Positions 7,206-16,303 are shown, counted from the first letter of the stretch. The stretch: 64,000 nucleotides of DNA from Mycobacterium sp. PO1 (GCF_017312405.1 NZ_BLTG01000013.1:17939-81938), one strand, 5' to 3'. Notes: generated from the sequence alone by a model not told the origin. Numbers and translations: made by a program.

Positions 7206-8660
7206 TCACATCTTGATGCCGATGTACTTCGTCTCGAGGAATTCGTCGATGCCGACCGAGCCGCCCTCGCGGCCCAGCCCGGAAGCCTTCACCCCGCCGA
7301 ACGGGGCAGCCGGATTCGACACCACGCCCTGGTTCAGCCCGACCATGCCGGTCTCCAACGCCTCGGCCACCCGCAGCGCGCGACGCAGATCGTTGGTGAA
7401 CACGTAAGACACCAAACCGTATTCGGTGTCGTTGGCGGCCGCGACCACCTCCTCCTCGGTGTCGAACGGCGTCAGCGGCGCGACGGGCCCGAAGATCTCC
7501 TGATCACACATCGCCGCGTCGCGCGGCACCCCGGTCAGCACCGTCGGCGGGTAGAAGAACCCCTCCCCGCCCGGCGCGGTGCCCCCGGTCAGCACCGACG
7601 CCCCGCGTGAGACCGCGTCGGCGACCAGCGTCTCGACCTTCTGGAGCGCCGCAGCGTCGATCAGCGGGCCGACGTTGACGCCGTCCTCGGTGCCGGGGCC
7701 CACCCTCAGCGCCGACATCTTCTCGGCCAGCCGGCGGCCGAACTCGTCGATGACCGAGGACTGCACGTAGATCCGGTTGGCCGCGGTGCACGCCTCCCCC
7801 ATGTTGCGCATCTTGGCCGCGATCGCACCGTCGACTGCTTCGTCGAGATCGGCGTCCTCGAACACCACGAACGGCGCGTTGCCGCCCAGTTCCAGCGAGG
7901 TGCGCAGGATCTTCTCGGCGCACTGCTCCAAGAGTTTGCGCCCGACCGCGGTGGAGCCGGTGAACGACAGCTTGCGGATCGCCCCGGAGCGGATCATCGG
8001 CTCGATCACCGCGCCGGCGTCGGTGGTGGCGATGCAGTTGACCGCACCCGGCGGCAGACCCGCCTCGACCAGCAGGTCCATCAGCGCCAGCATCGACAGC
8101 GGGGTCTGCGGCGCCGGCTTGATGACGCTGGTGCAGCCGGCCGCGATGGCGGGGCCGAGCTTGCGGGTGCCCATCGCCATCGGGAAGTTCCACGGCGTGA
8201 TCAGCAGGCACGGCCCGACGGGCTGACGGGTGACCAGGAAGCGCGCCCCACCCGCCGGGGCAGTCTGGTAGCCGCCGTCGATGCGCACCGCCTCACCGGC
8301 GAAGTGGCGGAAGAACTCTGCGGCGTAGGCGATCTCGCCGCGGGCCTCGGCCAACGGCTTGCCCATCTCCAGGGTCATCAGCAGCGCCAGGTCGTCGACG
8401 CGCTCATGCAGCAGCTCGAACGCGCGGGTGAGGATGTCGGCGCGTTCCCGCGGGGGCATCGCTGCGAACGCGGGCTGGGCGGCCACCGCCGCATCCAGTG
8501 CGGCGCGACCGTCCTCGGGCGAGGCGTCTGCGACCGCGCACAGCGTCTGCCCGGTGGCGGGGTTGACGACGTCGAACGTGCGCCCGCCGGTGGCGTCGAC
8601 CCACTTGCCGTCGATGAACAGACCTCTCTCGACCGCCGCGACGACCCGTGCCTGGTCCAC
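7206..8660 (-). CDS. NAD(P)-dependent succinate-semialdehyde-type aldehyde dehydrogenase
   Basis: A 484-residue aldehyde dehydrogenase of the GabD type. Recognisable parts are PWNFPMAMGTRKLGPA, the Rossmann motif FTGSTAVGRKL, the catalytic glutamate in LELGGNAP (about residue 260) and the nucleophile in MGEACTAANR (about residue 294). The C-terminal PFGGVKASGLGREGG is standard. Starting at GTG 8660 gives the Shine-Dalgarno AAGGGG. It is divergent from the aminotransferase at 8739, with operator O3 between them. The pair would convert an omega-amino acid to a semialdehyde and then to a dicarboxylate. GABA to succinate is the textbook case, but the neighbouring racemases and hydroxyacid oxidase suggest another substrate. 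Confidence 0.85.
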   Translation of the reverse strand: MDQARVVAAVERGLFIDGKWVDATGGRTFDVVNPATGQTLCAVADASPEDGRAALDAAVAAQPAFAAMPPRERADILTRAFELLHERVDDLALLMTLEMGKPLAEARGEIAYAAEFFRHFAGEAVRIDGGYQTAPAGGARFLVTRQPVGPCLLITPWNFPMAMGTRKLGPAIAAGCTSVIKPAPQTPLSMLALMDLLVEAGLPPGAVNCIATTDAGAVIEPMIRSGAIRKLSFTGSTAVGRKLLEQCAEKILRTSLELGGNAPFVVFEDADLDEAVDGAIAAKMRNMGEACTAANRIYVQSSVIDEFGRRLAEKMSALRVGPGTEDGVNVGPLIDAAALQKVETLVADAVSRGASVLTGGTAPGGEGFFYPPTVLTGVPRDAAMCDQEIFGPVAPLTPFDTEEEVVAAANDTEYGLVSYVFTNDLRRALRVAEALETGMVGLNQGVVSNPAAPFGGVKASGLGREGGSVGIDEFLETKYIGIKM

Positions 8661-8695
8661 TGCACCACCCCTTCAAATTCGACAACCACGTCCGC

Positions 8696-8713
8696 TAGAT
8701 TGTTGACAATCTA
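8696..8713. promoter_or_regulatory. Candidate GntR operator O3 with back-to-back -10 elements
   Basis: The 18-bp palindrome TAGATTGTTGACAATCTA lies between the divergent dehydrogenase and aminotransferase genes. It reads TAGATT, a plausible -10 hexamer, on both strands, placing two start sites about 30-40 bases upstream of the two genes. Both genes have Shine-Dalgarno sequences. One bound dimer could silence both promoters. The core is shared with O1 and O2. Confidence 0.65.
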
Positions 8714-8738
8714 CCCGTCGACAATCAAGGGACTCGCT

Positions 8739-10001
8739 GTGACCGCTCTTTCGCCCGTCCTCAAGCAAGCAACCGGCGTGCTGGCCGCCCGCGGTGAAGG
8801 CGCCGTGCTCTACGACGAGGACAACCGACGGTATCTCGACTTCACCGCCGGCATCGGCGTCACCAGCACCGGCCACTGCCACCCCCACGTCGTCGAGGCC
8901 GCCCAACGCCAGGTGGGCACGCTGATCCACGCGCAGTACACCACCGTCATGCACCGTCCCCTGCTCGACCTCGTCGACCGGCTCGGCGAGGTGCTGCCGG
9001 CGGGACTCGAGCGCATGTTCTTCACCAACTCCGGCAGCGAGGCCGTCGAGGCCGCGCTGCGGCTGGCGCGCCAAGCCACCGGGCGGCCCAACGTCGTGGT
9101 GTTCCACGGCGGCTTCCACGGCCGCACCGTCGCCGCCGCATCGATGACCACCTCGGGCACCAAGTTCCGGTCCGGCTTCGCGCCGATGATGGCCGGTGTG
9201 CACGTCGCCCCGTTCCCGGACCCGACGCACTACGGCTGGCCGGTCGAGCAGGCCACCGATTTCGCCCTGGCCCAACTGGATTACCTGCTGCAGACCATGA
9301 CCGCGCCCGCCGACACCGCCGCGTTCGTCGTCGAACCGGTGCTCGGCGAGGGCGGTTACGTCCCTGCCAACGCCCGCTTCCTGGCCGGGCTGCGTGAGCG
9401 AGCCGACCAGCACGGCATCGTGCTGGTGATCGACGAGGTGCAGACCGGTGTCGGGCGTACCGGAAAGTTCTGGGGCCACGAACATTTCGCCTCGGACGGG
9501 TTCGTCCGGCCCGACGTCCTGATCACCGCCAAGGGCCTGGCGTCCGGGTTCCCGCTCTCGGCGATCGCGGCCACCGAGGAGCTGATGAGCAAGGCGTGGC
9601 CGGGCTCGCAGGGCGGCACCTACGGCGGCAACGCAGTGGCCTGCGCGGCGGCACTGGCGACGCTGGACGTGATCCGCGACGAGAACCTGGTCGACAACGC
9701 CGCCGCCCGCGGCGACCAGCTGCGTCAGGGGCTGCAGCTGGTCGCCGACAAGCACGACGCGATCACCGACGTGCGTGGGCTGGGCCTGATGCTCGGCAAC
9801 GAATTCCGCGACGCCGCAGGCAAACCCGACGGTGCGGCGGCGACGGCAGCCCAGCAGGAGGCTGCCCGCCGCGGCCTGCTGCTGCTGACCTGCGGGGCGT
9901 GGGGTCAGGTGGTGCGGTTCATCCCCGCGCTGGTGGTCGACGCCGATCAGGTGGACGAGGCGGTCGGCATCTGGGCCGACGCCGTCAACGCCGTCGGCTG
10001 A
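8739..10001 (+). CDS. Class III PLP-dependent aminotransferase (GABA/omega-amino acid type)
   Basis: A 420-residue fold-type I aminotransferase. It has FTNSGSEAVEAALRLAR for phosphate binding, GGFHGRT, the PLP-contacting aspartate in VLVIDEVQTGVGRTG and the Schiff-base lysine in ITAKGLASGFPL (about residue 266). GTG 8739 follows AAGGGA by six bases. The family transfers the terminal amino group of GABA, beta-alanine, ornithine or similar compounds to 2-oxoglutarate or pyruvate. It pairs with the divergent semialdehyde dehydrogenase and an MHS importer downstream on the other strand. The last 31 bases, stop included, are tandemly duplicated just downstream. Confidence 0.85.
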   Translation: MTALSPVLKQATGVLAARGEGAVLYDEDNRRYLDFTAGIGVTSTGHCHPHVVEAAQRQVGTLIHAQYTTVMHRPLLDLVDRLGEVLPAGLERMFFTNSGSEAVEAALRLARQATGRPNVVVFHGGFHGRTVAAASMTTSGTKFRSGFAPMMAGVHVAPFPDPTHYGWPVEQATDFALAQLDYLLQTMTAPADTAAFVVEPVLGEGGYVPANARFLAGLRERADQHGIVLVIDEVQTGVGRTGKFWGHEHFASDGFVRPDVLITAKGLASGFPLSAIAATEELMSKAWPGSQGGTYGGNAVACAAALATLDVIRDENLVDNAAARGDQLRQGLQLVADKHDAITDVRGLGLMLGNEFRDAAGKPDGAAATAAQQEAARRGLLLLTCGAWGQVVRFIPALVVDADQVDEAVGIWADAVNAVG

Positions 10002-10060
10002 ACAAAGCAGCGCCGCTGGGCCGACGCCGTCAACGCCGTCGGCTGAACGACGCAGCGCCG
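9971..10060 (+). repeat. 45-bp tandem duplication of the aminotransferase 3' end
   Basis: Units 9971-10015 and 10016-10060 differ at only two bases (10049 and 10051). The first contains the last ten codons and the TGA; the second is a non-translated copy. A degenerate third copy may underlie 10061-10100. Confidence 0.9.
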
Positions 10061-10098
10061 CTCGGCCAGGCGGTACAACGCCTTCGGCCGAGCGGCGC
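10055..10098. terminator. Bidirectional hairpin terminator
   Basis: Perfect 13-bp arms GCGCCGCTCGGCC (10055-10067) and their complement (10086-10098), with an inner AGGCG/CGCCT stem and loop GTACAA. It lies between the convergent aminotransferase and MFS genes. There is no U-tract, as is usual in mycobacteria. Confidence 0.75.
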
Positions 10099-10106
10099 CG
10101 ACCGGC

Positions 10107-11492
10107 TCAGGACCGGCTGCCCGCCCCGACGAGCTCCAGTTGGGGCGGGGCTTCCGGGGTGCCCGGGATCTCGGTGCCGTTGATCGGGCACCGCGTGGTC
10201 TCGGGCACCTTCAACAGCGCGATGGCACCGATCACCACGGCGATCATCATGTAGAACGCGGGCCACAGGTTGTTGCCTGATTCGGCCACCAACCACTCGT
10301 TGACCGCCGGAGCGGTGCCGCCGAAGATCGACGTCGACACGTTGTAGGCGATCGCGAAGCCGGCGAAGCGCACCTGGGTCGGGAACATGGCCGGGAACAT
10401 CGCCGAAATCGTCGCCAGCTGAGGCACATACAGCAGACCCAGCACCGCGAAGCCGATGATCGCGCCCACCACACCGGTGGACATCAGCATGAACATCGGC
10501 ACCACCATGATGAACAGGCCGATCAGCGACACCCACCACATCGGCTTTCGACCGACCCGGTCGGACAGATGACCCGCGAAGGGCACGAACACCATCATCG
10601 CCAGCATGCCGATGATCGGGACCACCAGCGACATGTCGGTCGACAGCCCGATGCCCTGCTCGAGATAGGTCGGCATGTAGGACAGCAGCGTGTAGTTGAC
10701 CACGTTGAGCGCGACCACCAGGCCGCCGAGCTTCAGGATCGGAGACCAGTAGCGGGTGATGAGGTCCTTGAACTCCGAGCCGATGTTCGCCTCTTCCTTG
10801 CCCTGATCCTCCAACTCCTTGAACACCGGGGTGTCCTCGAGCTTGGTTCTCAGATAGATACCGACGATGCCCAGCGGCGCGGCGATCAGGAACGGGATGC
10901 GCCAGCCCCAGCTGCCCATCTGGTCGTCGTTGAGCACCAGCGAGAAGCCGAGCATCAGCAGCGCACCGGCCGAGAAGCCGGCCAGCGTGCCGAATTCCAG
11001 GAAGCTGCCCATGAATCCGCGGCGGCGCGGCGGCGCGTACTCGGCCATGAAGGTAGCGGCACCGCCGTACTCACCGCCGGTGGAGAAGCCCTGGATCATC
11101 CGCAGGCCGATCATCAGCACCGGCGCCCAGAAGCCGATCATGTCGTAGGTGGGCACCAGGCCCACACAGAAGGTCGCCGAAGCCATCAGCACGATCGTGA
11201 TGGCGAGGATCTGGCGGCGACCGAGCCGGTCACCGAGCGGGCCCCACACGAACCCGCCCAGCGGGCGCACCAGGAAGGACACCGCGAACGTCATCAACGC
11301 GAAGAGCGTCGCCTCCGTGGTGTCACCGGGGAAGATGGCCGCCGAGATGTAGGTGACGCCGTAGGCGTAGAGGCCGTAGTCGAACCATTCGGTGGCGTTG
11401 CCGATCGCCGAGGCGGCGATGGCCTTTTTCAATACCCCAGGAGGGGCTTCGTCAGCAGAGTCGGCGGTCGGGGACTTGTCGGGGCTACTCAT
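10107..11492 (-). CDS. MFS transporter, metabolite:H+ symporter (ProP/MHS) type
   Basis: A 461-residue, 12-helix permease. The N-terminal signature IGNATEWFDYGLYAYG, RPLGGFVWGPLGDRLGRR between helices 2 and 3, and QGFSTGGEYGGAATF in helix 4 mark the MHS family (proline/betaine, citrate, 2-oxoglutarate and shikimate importers). The central loop after LRTKLEDTPVF is also typical. The likely job is uptake of the organic acid or amino acid degraded by the adjoining enzymes. No copy of the O1-O3 palindrome was seen in its 250-bp upstream region, so it may not belong to the same regulon. Confidence 0.85.
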   Translation of the reverse strand: MSSPDKSPTADSADEAPPGVLKKAIAASAIGNATEWFDYGLYAYGVTYISAAIFPGDTTEATLFALMTFAVSFLVRPLGGFVWGPLGDRLGRRQILAITIVLMASATFCVGLVPTYDMIGFWAPVLMIGLRMIQGFSTGGEYGGAATFMAEYAPPRRRGFMGSFLEFGTLAGFSAGALLMLGFSLVLNDDQMGSWGWRIPFLIAAPLGIVGIYLRTKLEDTPVFKELEDQGKEEANIGSEFKDLITRYWSPILKLGGLVVALNVVNYTLLSYMPTYLEQGIGLSTDMSLVVPIIGMLAMMVFVPFAGHLSDRVGRKPMWWVSLIGLFIMVVPMFMLMSTGVVGAIIGFAVLGLLYVPQLATISAMFPAMFPTQVRFAGFAIAYNVSTSIFGGTAPAVNEWLVAESGNNLWPAFYMMIAVVIGAIALLKVPETTRCPINGTEIPGTPEAPPQLELVGAGSRS

Positions 11493-11742
11493 GGGAAGCC
11501 TTCCTCAAATCAGGGTCGGCGTCGGAAGGCTGCTCCGCTGCAACGCCCACGAGGGGACTCATTCCCGATCCGACACCCCAGGGTCAGCGGCTAGCAGTCA
11601 GCACACCGCTGACGCGGCAAGGGCTTTCTGTTATTTGGCTGTGCGCACCGGCGCCGAGAACAGGCTGTTCACGACTCCGACCCTGGCGGCTTACCCACAA
11701 GATCAGATCAGGAAACCCGGAAGTTTCTGGGAATTGTTCAGC

Positions 11743-12096
11743 TCAGCTGGAGGGGCATTCGTCGAACGCCGGACGCTCCACCTTCAGCGTCACCGAGTAC
11801 TTCGCCGTCTCGGCGCCGGGTGCCGGCGACTGCCCGCACACCATCCAGTTCTCGTCGTTGTAGACCGCCAGGCGACCGGCGTCGACGTAGTTGATCTTGA
11901 CCTGCTTGCCGCCCGTGGCCGACAGGATGGACTGCAGCGCCGGGTGCAGGATCATGCCCTTCACATCCGGCATCTCCCACGTGGACTGGGTGCCGCCGGC
12001 GGCGGGATCGCCCTTGGCGGCCAGCGCCGGACTCGCCGTCACCACCGCGCCCATCATGCACACCGCCGACACCGCCGCGACCAGATTCTTGTTCAT
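11743..12096 (-). CDS. Secreted PASTA-like protein
   Basis: A 117-residue protein with a Sec signal peptide (MNKNLVAAVSAVCMMGAVVT, cleavage after SPALA, about residue 26). The mature part fits a single PASTA-like module (MPDVKGMILHPALQSI ... VCGQSPAPGA ... VTLKVER), with cysteines near both ends that may form a disulfide. PASTA domains bind peptidoglycan fragments, but this one is free-standing and its ligand is unknown. ATG 12096 has GAAGGGGA upstream. No operon partner is evident. Confidence 0.65.
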   Translation of the reverse strand: MNKNLVAAVSAVCMMGAVVTASPALAAKGDPAAGGTQSTWEMPDVKGMILHPALQSILSATGGKQVKINYVDAGRLAVYNDENWMVCGQSPAPGAETAKYSVTLKVERPAFDECPSS

Positions 12097-12328
12097 CGTC
12101 TGCCCATCCCCTTCAGGGAGTAAGAGAAGCTCACTGCCGCGCGACGCTGCCCAGCACGCTTGTGATCTTGAGATTAAGGCCTCTACCAGCGATGAGCCGG
12201 TGACCCCAGCGAACCGGCAGGAATCCCCCAGCGGCCCACCAGCCAGGTGGTGAGCGGGCTCACTTCCCGGGGCGGCGCCGCAGGTCCCGGGCATCGGAAG
12301 CGGGCGGTCCCGACGGTAGGCTGGGCGC

Positions 12329-13237
12329 GTGCCGTTACCGCCTGATCCCAGCCCCGCCCTGCAGTCCTACGCCCACCCGGAACGTCTGGTCACCGCCGAC
12401 TGGCTGTCCGGCAACCTCGGCCGCCCCGGCCTGGCCATCGTCGAGTCCGACGAGGATGTGCTGCTCTACGACACCGGCCACATCCCCGGCGCCGTCAAGA
12501 TCGACTGGCACACCGACCTCAACGACCCCGAGGTGCGCGACTACATCACCGGCGAGCAGTTCGCCGAGCTGATGAACCGCAAAGGCATCTCCCGCGAGGA
12601 CACCGTCGTCATCTACGGCGACAAGAGCAACTGGTGGGCCGCCTACGCGCTGTGGGTGTTCACCCTGTTCGGCCACCCCGACGTCCGCCTGCTCGACGGC
12701 GGCCGCAACCTGTGGATCTCCGATGGCCGTGACACCACCCTCGACGTGCCGTCCAAACAGGCCACCGGCTACCCGGTGGTCGAGCGCAACGACGCCCCGA
12801 TCCGTGCGTTCAAAGAAGACGTGCTGGCCATCCTGGGCAAGCAACCGTTGATCGACGTCCGCTCGCCGCAGGAGTACACCGGTGAGCGCACCCACATGCC
12901 CGACTACCCCGAAGAAGGCGCGCTGCGCGGCGGCCACATCCCGACCGCCGTGTCGATCCCGTGGGCCAAGGCCGCCCAGGACAACGGCAAGTTCCGGTCC
13001 CGCGCCGAACTCGACGAGCTCTACGGGCAGTTCGCCCCCTCCGGCGGCACCGACTCGGGAGTCATCGCCTACTGCCGCATCGGGGAACGCTCCAGCCACA
13101 CCTGGTTCGTGCTGACCCACCTGCTCGGCATGGAGGGCGTGCGCAACTACGACGGCTCGTGGACCGAATGGGGCAACGCCGTGCGGGTGCCCGTGACCAC
13201 CGGATCCGATCCGGGGGATGCGCCCGGCGCCTCATGA
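12329..13237 (+). CDS. sseA: Thiosulfate/3-mercaptopyruvate sulfurtransferase
   Basis: A 302-residue two-domain rhodanese. The N-terminal domain is inactive and scaffold-like ([13 protein letters not shown]). The C-terminal domain has the catalytic loop [12 protein letters not shown], with the persulfide-bearing cysteine at about residue 250. The GTG start at 12329 gives the normal length. The stop overlaps the SufE-like start by four bases. This matches the sseA-Rv3284 pair of M. tuberculosis (from memory), so the two probably relay sulfane sulfur. The next core gene there, accA3, lies 20 kb away here. Confidence 0.9.
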   Translation: MPLPPDPSPALQSYAHPERLVTADWLSGNLGRPGLAIVESDEDVLLYDTGHIPGAVKIDWHTDLNDPEVRDYITGEQFAELMNRKGISREDTVVIYGDKSNWWAAYALWVFTLFGHPDVRLLDGGRNLWISDGRDTTLDVPSKQATGYPVVERNDAPIRAFKEDVLAILGKQPLIDVRSPQEYTGERTHMPDYPEEGALRGGHIPTAVSIPWAKAAQDNGKFRSRAELDELYGQFAPSGGTDSGVIAYCRIGERSSHTWFVLTHLLGMEGVRNYDGSWTEWGNAVRVPVTTGSDPGDAPGAS

Positions 13238-13644
13238 GCATGCCGGCTGCCCTGGCCGAGGTCGTCTCGGATTTCCAGGAGGTGGACGGGCAGGACAAGC
13301 TCGCCCTGCTGCTGGAGTTCGCCGACGAGCTGCCCGCGCTGCCCGCCGACCTCGAGGAGGCGGCGATGGAACCGGTGCCCGAATGCCAGTCGCCGCTGTT
13401 CCTGCATGTCGACGCCGAGGACCGCAGCCAGGTGCGGCTGCATTTCAGCGCGCCGGCCGAAGCGCCGACCACCCGGGGGTTCGCCGCCATCCTGGCTGCC
13501 GGCCTGGACGGGCAGTCGGCCGAGGACATCCTGGCCGTGCCCGACGACTTCTACACCGACCTCGGGCTGGCGGCGCTGATCAGCCCGCTGCGGTTGCGGG
13601 GCATGTCGGCGATGCTGGCGCGCATCAAGAAGCGGCTCAAGTAG
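13234..13644 (+). CDS. SufE-like sulfur acceptor protein
   Basis: A 136-residue SufE-family protein. It has the N-terminal helices ([21 protein letters not shown]), the active-site loop with cysteine in [13 protein letters not shown] (about residue 51) and the C-terminal [18 protein letters not shown]. SufE proteins accept a persulfide from a cysteine desulfurase or sulfurtransferase. Four-base overlap with sseA (ATGA) indicates translational coupling, so SseA is the probable partner. The usual SUF operon genes are not nearby. Confidence 0.88.
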   Translation: MSMPAALAEVVSDFQEVDGQDKLALLLEFADELPALPADLEEAAMEPVPECQSPLFLHVDAEDRSQVRLHFSAPAEAPTTRGFAAILAAGLDGQSAEDILAVPDDFYTDLGLAALISPLRLRGMSAMLARIKKRLK

Positions 13645-13687
13645 GCGCAAGCGGTCCCGGATCTTCTCACGGCAACCGGGGCTGTCG

Positions 13688-15322
13688 TCAGACGTGGCTG
13701 CGGGCGTGCTCGACCGCGTCGTCGAGCGAGTCGATCAGATGGTTCTCGTGCCGCAGTGAGTCGATCACCCCGACGTTGGCCAGCAGAGCGCGGTGTTCGG
13801 GACGCACCCCCTTGATGATCACCGTGACTCCGCGCGATTCCAGTTCCTCGGCGATCTGCGCCAGCGTGTGCGCGCCGGTGGCGTCGAGCATGCCCAGCTG
13901 CGACATCCGGATGATCACGACCTTCACGTCCGGATGCTCGGCGTCGGTGATGGTGTTCGAAATGCGCTCCGCCGCACCGAAGAACATCGCACCGTCGAGA
14001 CGCAGCACGGCGATCTTCTCGTCGCCGGGGCGCGGCGGGCCGGGCAGCTCCTCGCGGGTGACGCTGCTGCGCCGGGCGACACTGCGCAGCGCGAAGACCG
14101 CCGCGACCACCACCCCGATCTGCACCGCCTCGATCAGGTCGAACCCGACGGTGATCACCGCGGTCAGTACGAACGTCACCGCGTCGGAGCGGGTCGAGGC
14201 GAGGAGCCGGCCCACGGTGCGGAACGAGACCATGCGCACCGACGTCACCATCAGCACGGCGGCCAGCGCCGTCAGCGGTATCGCCGCAACAGGACCGCTG
14301 GCCAGGTAGACCACCGCCAGCAACACCAGAGAATGCACGATCGCCGACACCCGGGTGCGGGCGCCCGAGCGCACGTTGACGGCCGTCCGGGCGATCGCGC
14401 CGGTGGCCGGCATGCCGCCGAACACCCCGGACGCCACCGACGCCAGCCCCTGCCCGACCAGTTCACGGTTCGGGTCGTAGGGGCCGGTGGGCGACATCGT
14501 GGCCGCCACCCGCGCCGACAACAGTGATTCGATGGCGGCGAGCGCGGCGATCGCCAAAGCGGCCCCGAGCAGCGTTCGCAGCGCACCGAAGTCGGCATGT
14601 GGCAGCACCGGGGCCGGAAGCTGGCTGGGCAGTTCACCGATCCGGGCGACCGGAAGACCGAGCGCGACCACGAGCACGGTGGCCGCGATGACCGCCACCA
14701 GTGACTCCGGCATCGCGCGGTGGATTCGGGGCAGCACCACCATCACGGCGGCCACCAGCACGGTGACGAGCAGCGCCGGTCCAGCGAGCGACCAGTCGAC
14801 CCCGAGGACAGCCCGGAACGCGGCGACCAGCGGAGACGCCCCGGGTGATGCGGACTGACCGAGTGCGGCCGGAACTTGCTGCAGGAAGATGATCGCGGCG
14901 ATACCGAGGGTGAAGCCCTCGATGACCGGCCACGGAATGAACGTGACCGCCCGTCCCAGCCCGGTCACACCGGCCAGCAGCACGAGCACCCCGGCCAGCA
15001 CCGTGACCATCGCCAGGGAACCCATCCCGTAGTGCGCCACGACGGGCGCCAGCACCACCGCCATCGCGCCGGTCGGCCCCGACACCTGCACGTGCGAGCC
15101 CCCGAACACCGCGGCCACGAGTCCCGCGACCACCGCGGTGATCAGACCGGCGGCCGCCCCCGCGCCGGAACTGATACCGAAAGCCAGTGCGAGCGGCAAC
15201 GCGACAACCCCGACGGTCACGCCTGCCAAGACATCCCGGCGCCACGACCGCGACAGCCCGGCGTAATCGGAGCGGCGCGGCAGTAACGAGCGGGCGTGCC
15301 GGAGTCCGCCGACGAGCGTCAC
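13688..15322 (-). CDS. SulP-family anion permease with STAS domain
   Basis: A 544-residue SLC26/SulP transporter. Ten or more hydrophobic helices span about residues 25-420, including GSHVQVSGPTGAMAVV and QGLASVASGVFGGMPATGAI. A cytoplasmic STAS domain follows at about 440-544 (VLRLDGAMFFGA ... MSQLGMLDATGAHTL). Members carry sulfate, bicarbonate or dicarboxylates; the substrate is not resolved. GTG 15322 overlaps the ArsR stop (GTGA), so regulator and transporter form a two-gene operon. The sulfurtransferase pair next door hints at sulfate but is on the other strand. Confidence 0.88.
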   Translation of the reverse strand: MTLVGGLRHARSLLPRRSDYAGLSRSWRRDVLAGVTVGVVALPLALAFGISSGAGAAAGLITAVVAGLVAAVFGGSHVQVSGPTGAMAVVLAPVVAHYGMGSLAMVTVLAGVLVLLAGVTGLGRAVTFIPWPVIEGFTLGIAAIIFLQQVPAALGQSASPGASPLVAAFRAVLGVDWSLAGPALLVTVLVAAVMVVLPRIHRAMPESLVAVIAATVLVVALGLPVARIGELPSQLPAPVLPHADFGALRTLLGAALAIAALAAIESLLSARVAATMSPTGPYDPNRELVGQGLASVASGVFGGMPATGAIARTAVNVRSGARTRVSAIVHSLVLLAVVYLASGPVAAIPLTALAAVLMVTSVRMVSFRTVGRLLASTRSDAVTFVLTAVITVGFDLIEAVQIGVVVAAVFALRSVARRSSVTREELPGPPRPGDEKIAVLRLDGAMFFGAAERISNTITDAEHPDVKVVIIRMSQLGMLDATGAHTLAQIAEELESRGVTVIIKGVRPEHRALLANVGVIDSLRHENHLIDSLDDAVEHARSHV

Positions 15323-15693
15323 GGCTGTCCGACGGGCGGCAGGGAGCCCAGCATCTCGAGCTGATCGCGGCGCGCACCCAGGGTGTCGGTGAGGAAAGTC
15401 CGGGCGATCAGCAACAGTTCCGAGATCTTGGGGTGGGCGAGCTCGTAGTACACCGCGTTGCCGACCCGCTCACCGCTGACGACGTAGTGCCGCTTGAGCA
15501 CCGCCAGATGCTGGGAGAGCAGGGTCGGCTCGAGCCCGGTCTCGGCGAGGATCTCGCTGACCGGGGTGGGGCGCCTGGTGGACGACAGGATCTCCAGAAT
15601 GCGGATGCGGGCGGGATGGGCGAGCGCCTTGAACAGGTTGGCCTTGATCTCGTAGAGGGGCCGCTCGGCGGAATCCCGGAAACTCGGCGCCAT
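15319..15693 (-). CDS. ArsR-family transcriptional regulator
   Basis: A 124-residue winged-helix protein: KANLFKALAHPARIRILEIL, recognition helix LEPTLLSQHLAVLKRH, wing GNAVYYELAHP. No clear metal-binding cysteine set is present, so the ligand may be redox- or sulfur-related, or absent. Starting at ATG 15693 gives GGAGG five bases upstream. The minus-strand -10 hexamer TATGAT (15738-15733) is followed by the inverted repeat GATTG-TGCT-CAATC (15725-15712), where a repressor would cover the start site. It is coupled to the SulP gene. Confidence 0.88.
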   Translation of the reverse strand: MAPSFRDSAERPLYEIKANLFKALAHPARIRILEILSSTRRPTPVSEILAETGLEPTLLSQHLAVLKRHYVVSGERVGNAVYYELAHPKISELLLIARTFLTDTLGARRDQLEMLGSLPPVGQP

Positions 15694-15711
15694 CCGACCT
15701 CCGACTTGATG

Positions 15712-15738
15712 GATTGAGCACAATCGCAATTCATCATA
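15712..15738 (-). promoter_or_regulatory. Promoter and operator of the arsR-sulP operon
   Basis: TATGAT at 15738-15733 is a strong mycobacterial -10. GATTG and CAATC arms with a four-base centre sit at about +1 to +14. The match to an autoregulated ArsR promoter is by position only. Confidence 0.5.
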
Positions 15739-15889
15739 TCGGTTGTCGCGCGCGACTGGTGACCGGCTCCCTGGTGCGCTTCAGAGGTTGCGCCGCAGTG
15801 ACTGAATCCAATAATTGGCGTCGCGGGTGCGAGTGCGTTGCGCCAGTATCTTTTTGCCAGCACAGGCACAATCGTTTTTTGGGGGACGC

Positions 15890-16255
15890 ATGAGCACCAT
15901 TCGCGTTGAGTTCGCCCCCGGGTTCAATCTCGGCGACGATGCCGTGTTGCTGGCTATGGATGGAGACGGAGTGAAGAAATTCACCTCCGCGCTGCAAGCC
16001 GCCGTAAAAGACGGTGGCGGGCAACTCCAGCATGGAGACTTCGCCCATCAGTTTCTGATCCAACCTGGCGATCCAGAAGTGGAAGTAGACCGTTCTCGGG
16101 TCGTCTGGCGGCTCGATCAAGCCAAGGCAAGCGAGGTGATCGCCGACCTGATTGCACTTGGAGACGGTGGCCGCCCCGGACATCAATATGTCGATATTTC
16201 GAGTCCCGCCGACACGCTCGTCCTCTCCTGCGACGAATACGTCGGTCAGTCCTAG
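15890..16255 (+). CDS. Uncharacterised orphan protein, lower GC
   Basis: A 121-residue soluble protein I do not recognise. It is acidic, has no cysteine pair, signal or membrane helix, and ends with the motif-like HQYVDISSPADTLVLSCDEY. The start at ATG 15890 is preceded by GGGGGA and a T-rich stretch unlike the neighbours. Base composition is visibly less GC-rich than in adjacent genes. Size, solitary position and composition are reminiscent of orphan immunity proteins, but there is no toxin gene in the window, so this is only a suggestion. A CCAATAATTGG palindrome lies about 75 bp upstream. Confidence 0.6.
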   Translation: MSTIRVEFAPGFNLGDDAVLLAMDGDGVKKFTSALQAAVKDGGGQLQHGDFAHQFLIQPGDPEVEVDRSRVVWRLDQAKASEVIADLIALGDGGRPGHQYVDISSPADTLVLSCDEYVGQS

Positions 16256-16303
16256 TACCAGCTGGCGGCGCGAACCCTACCCAGGTGAATAAGGGGCGCC
16301 GGC

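Noticed and set aside
9971..10060. CRISPR-like reading of the tandem repeats here and at 21124 and 40945
   Set aside because: Units are contiguous with no spacers, and no cas gene is present in the window.
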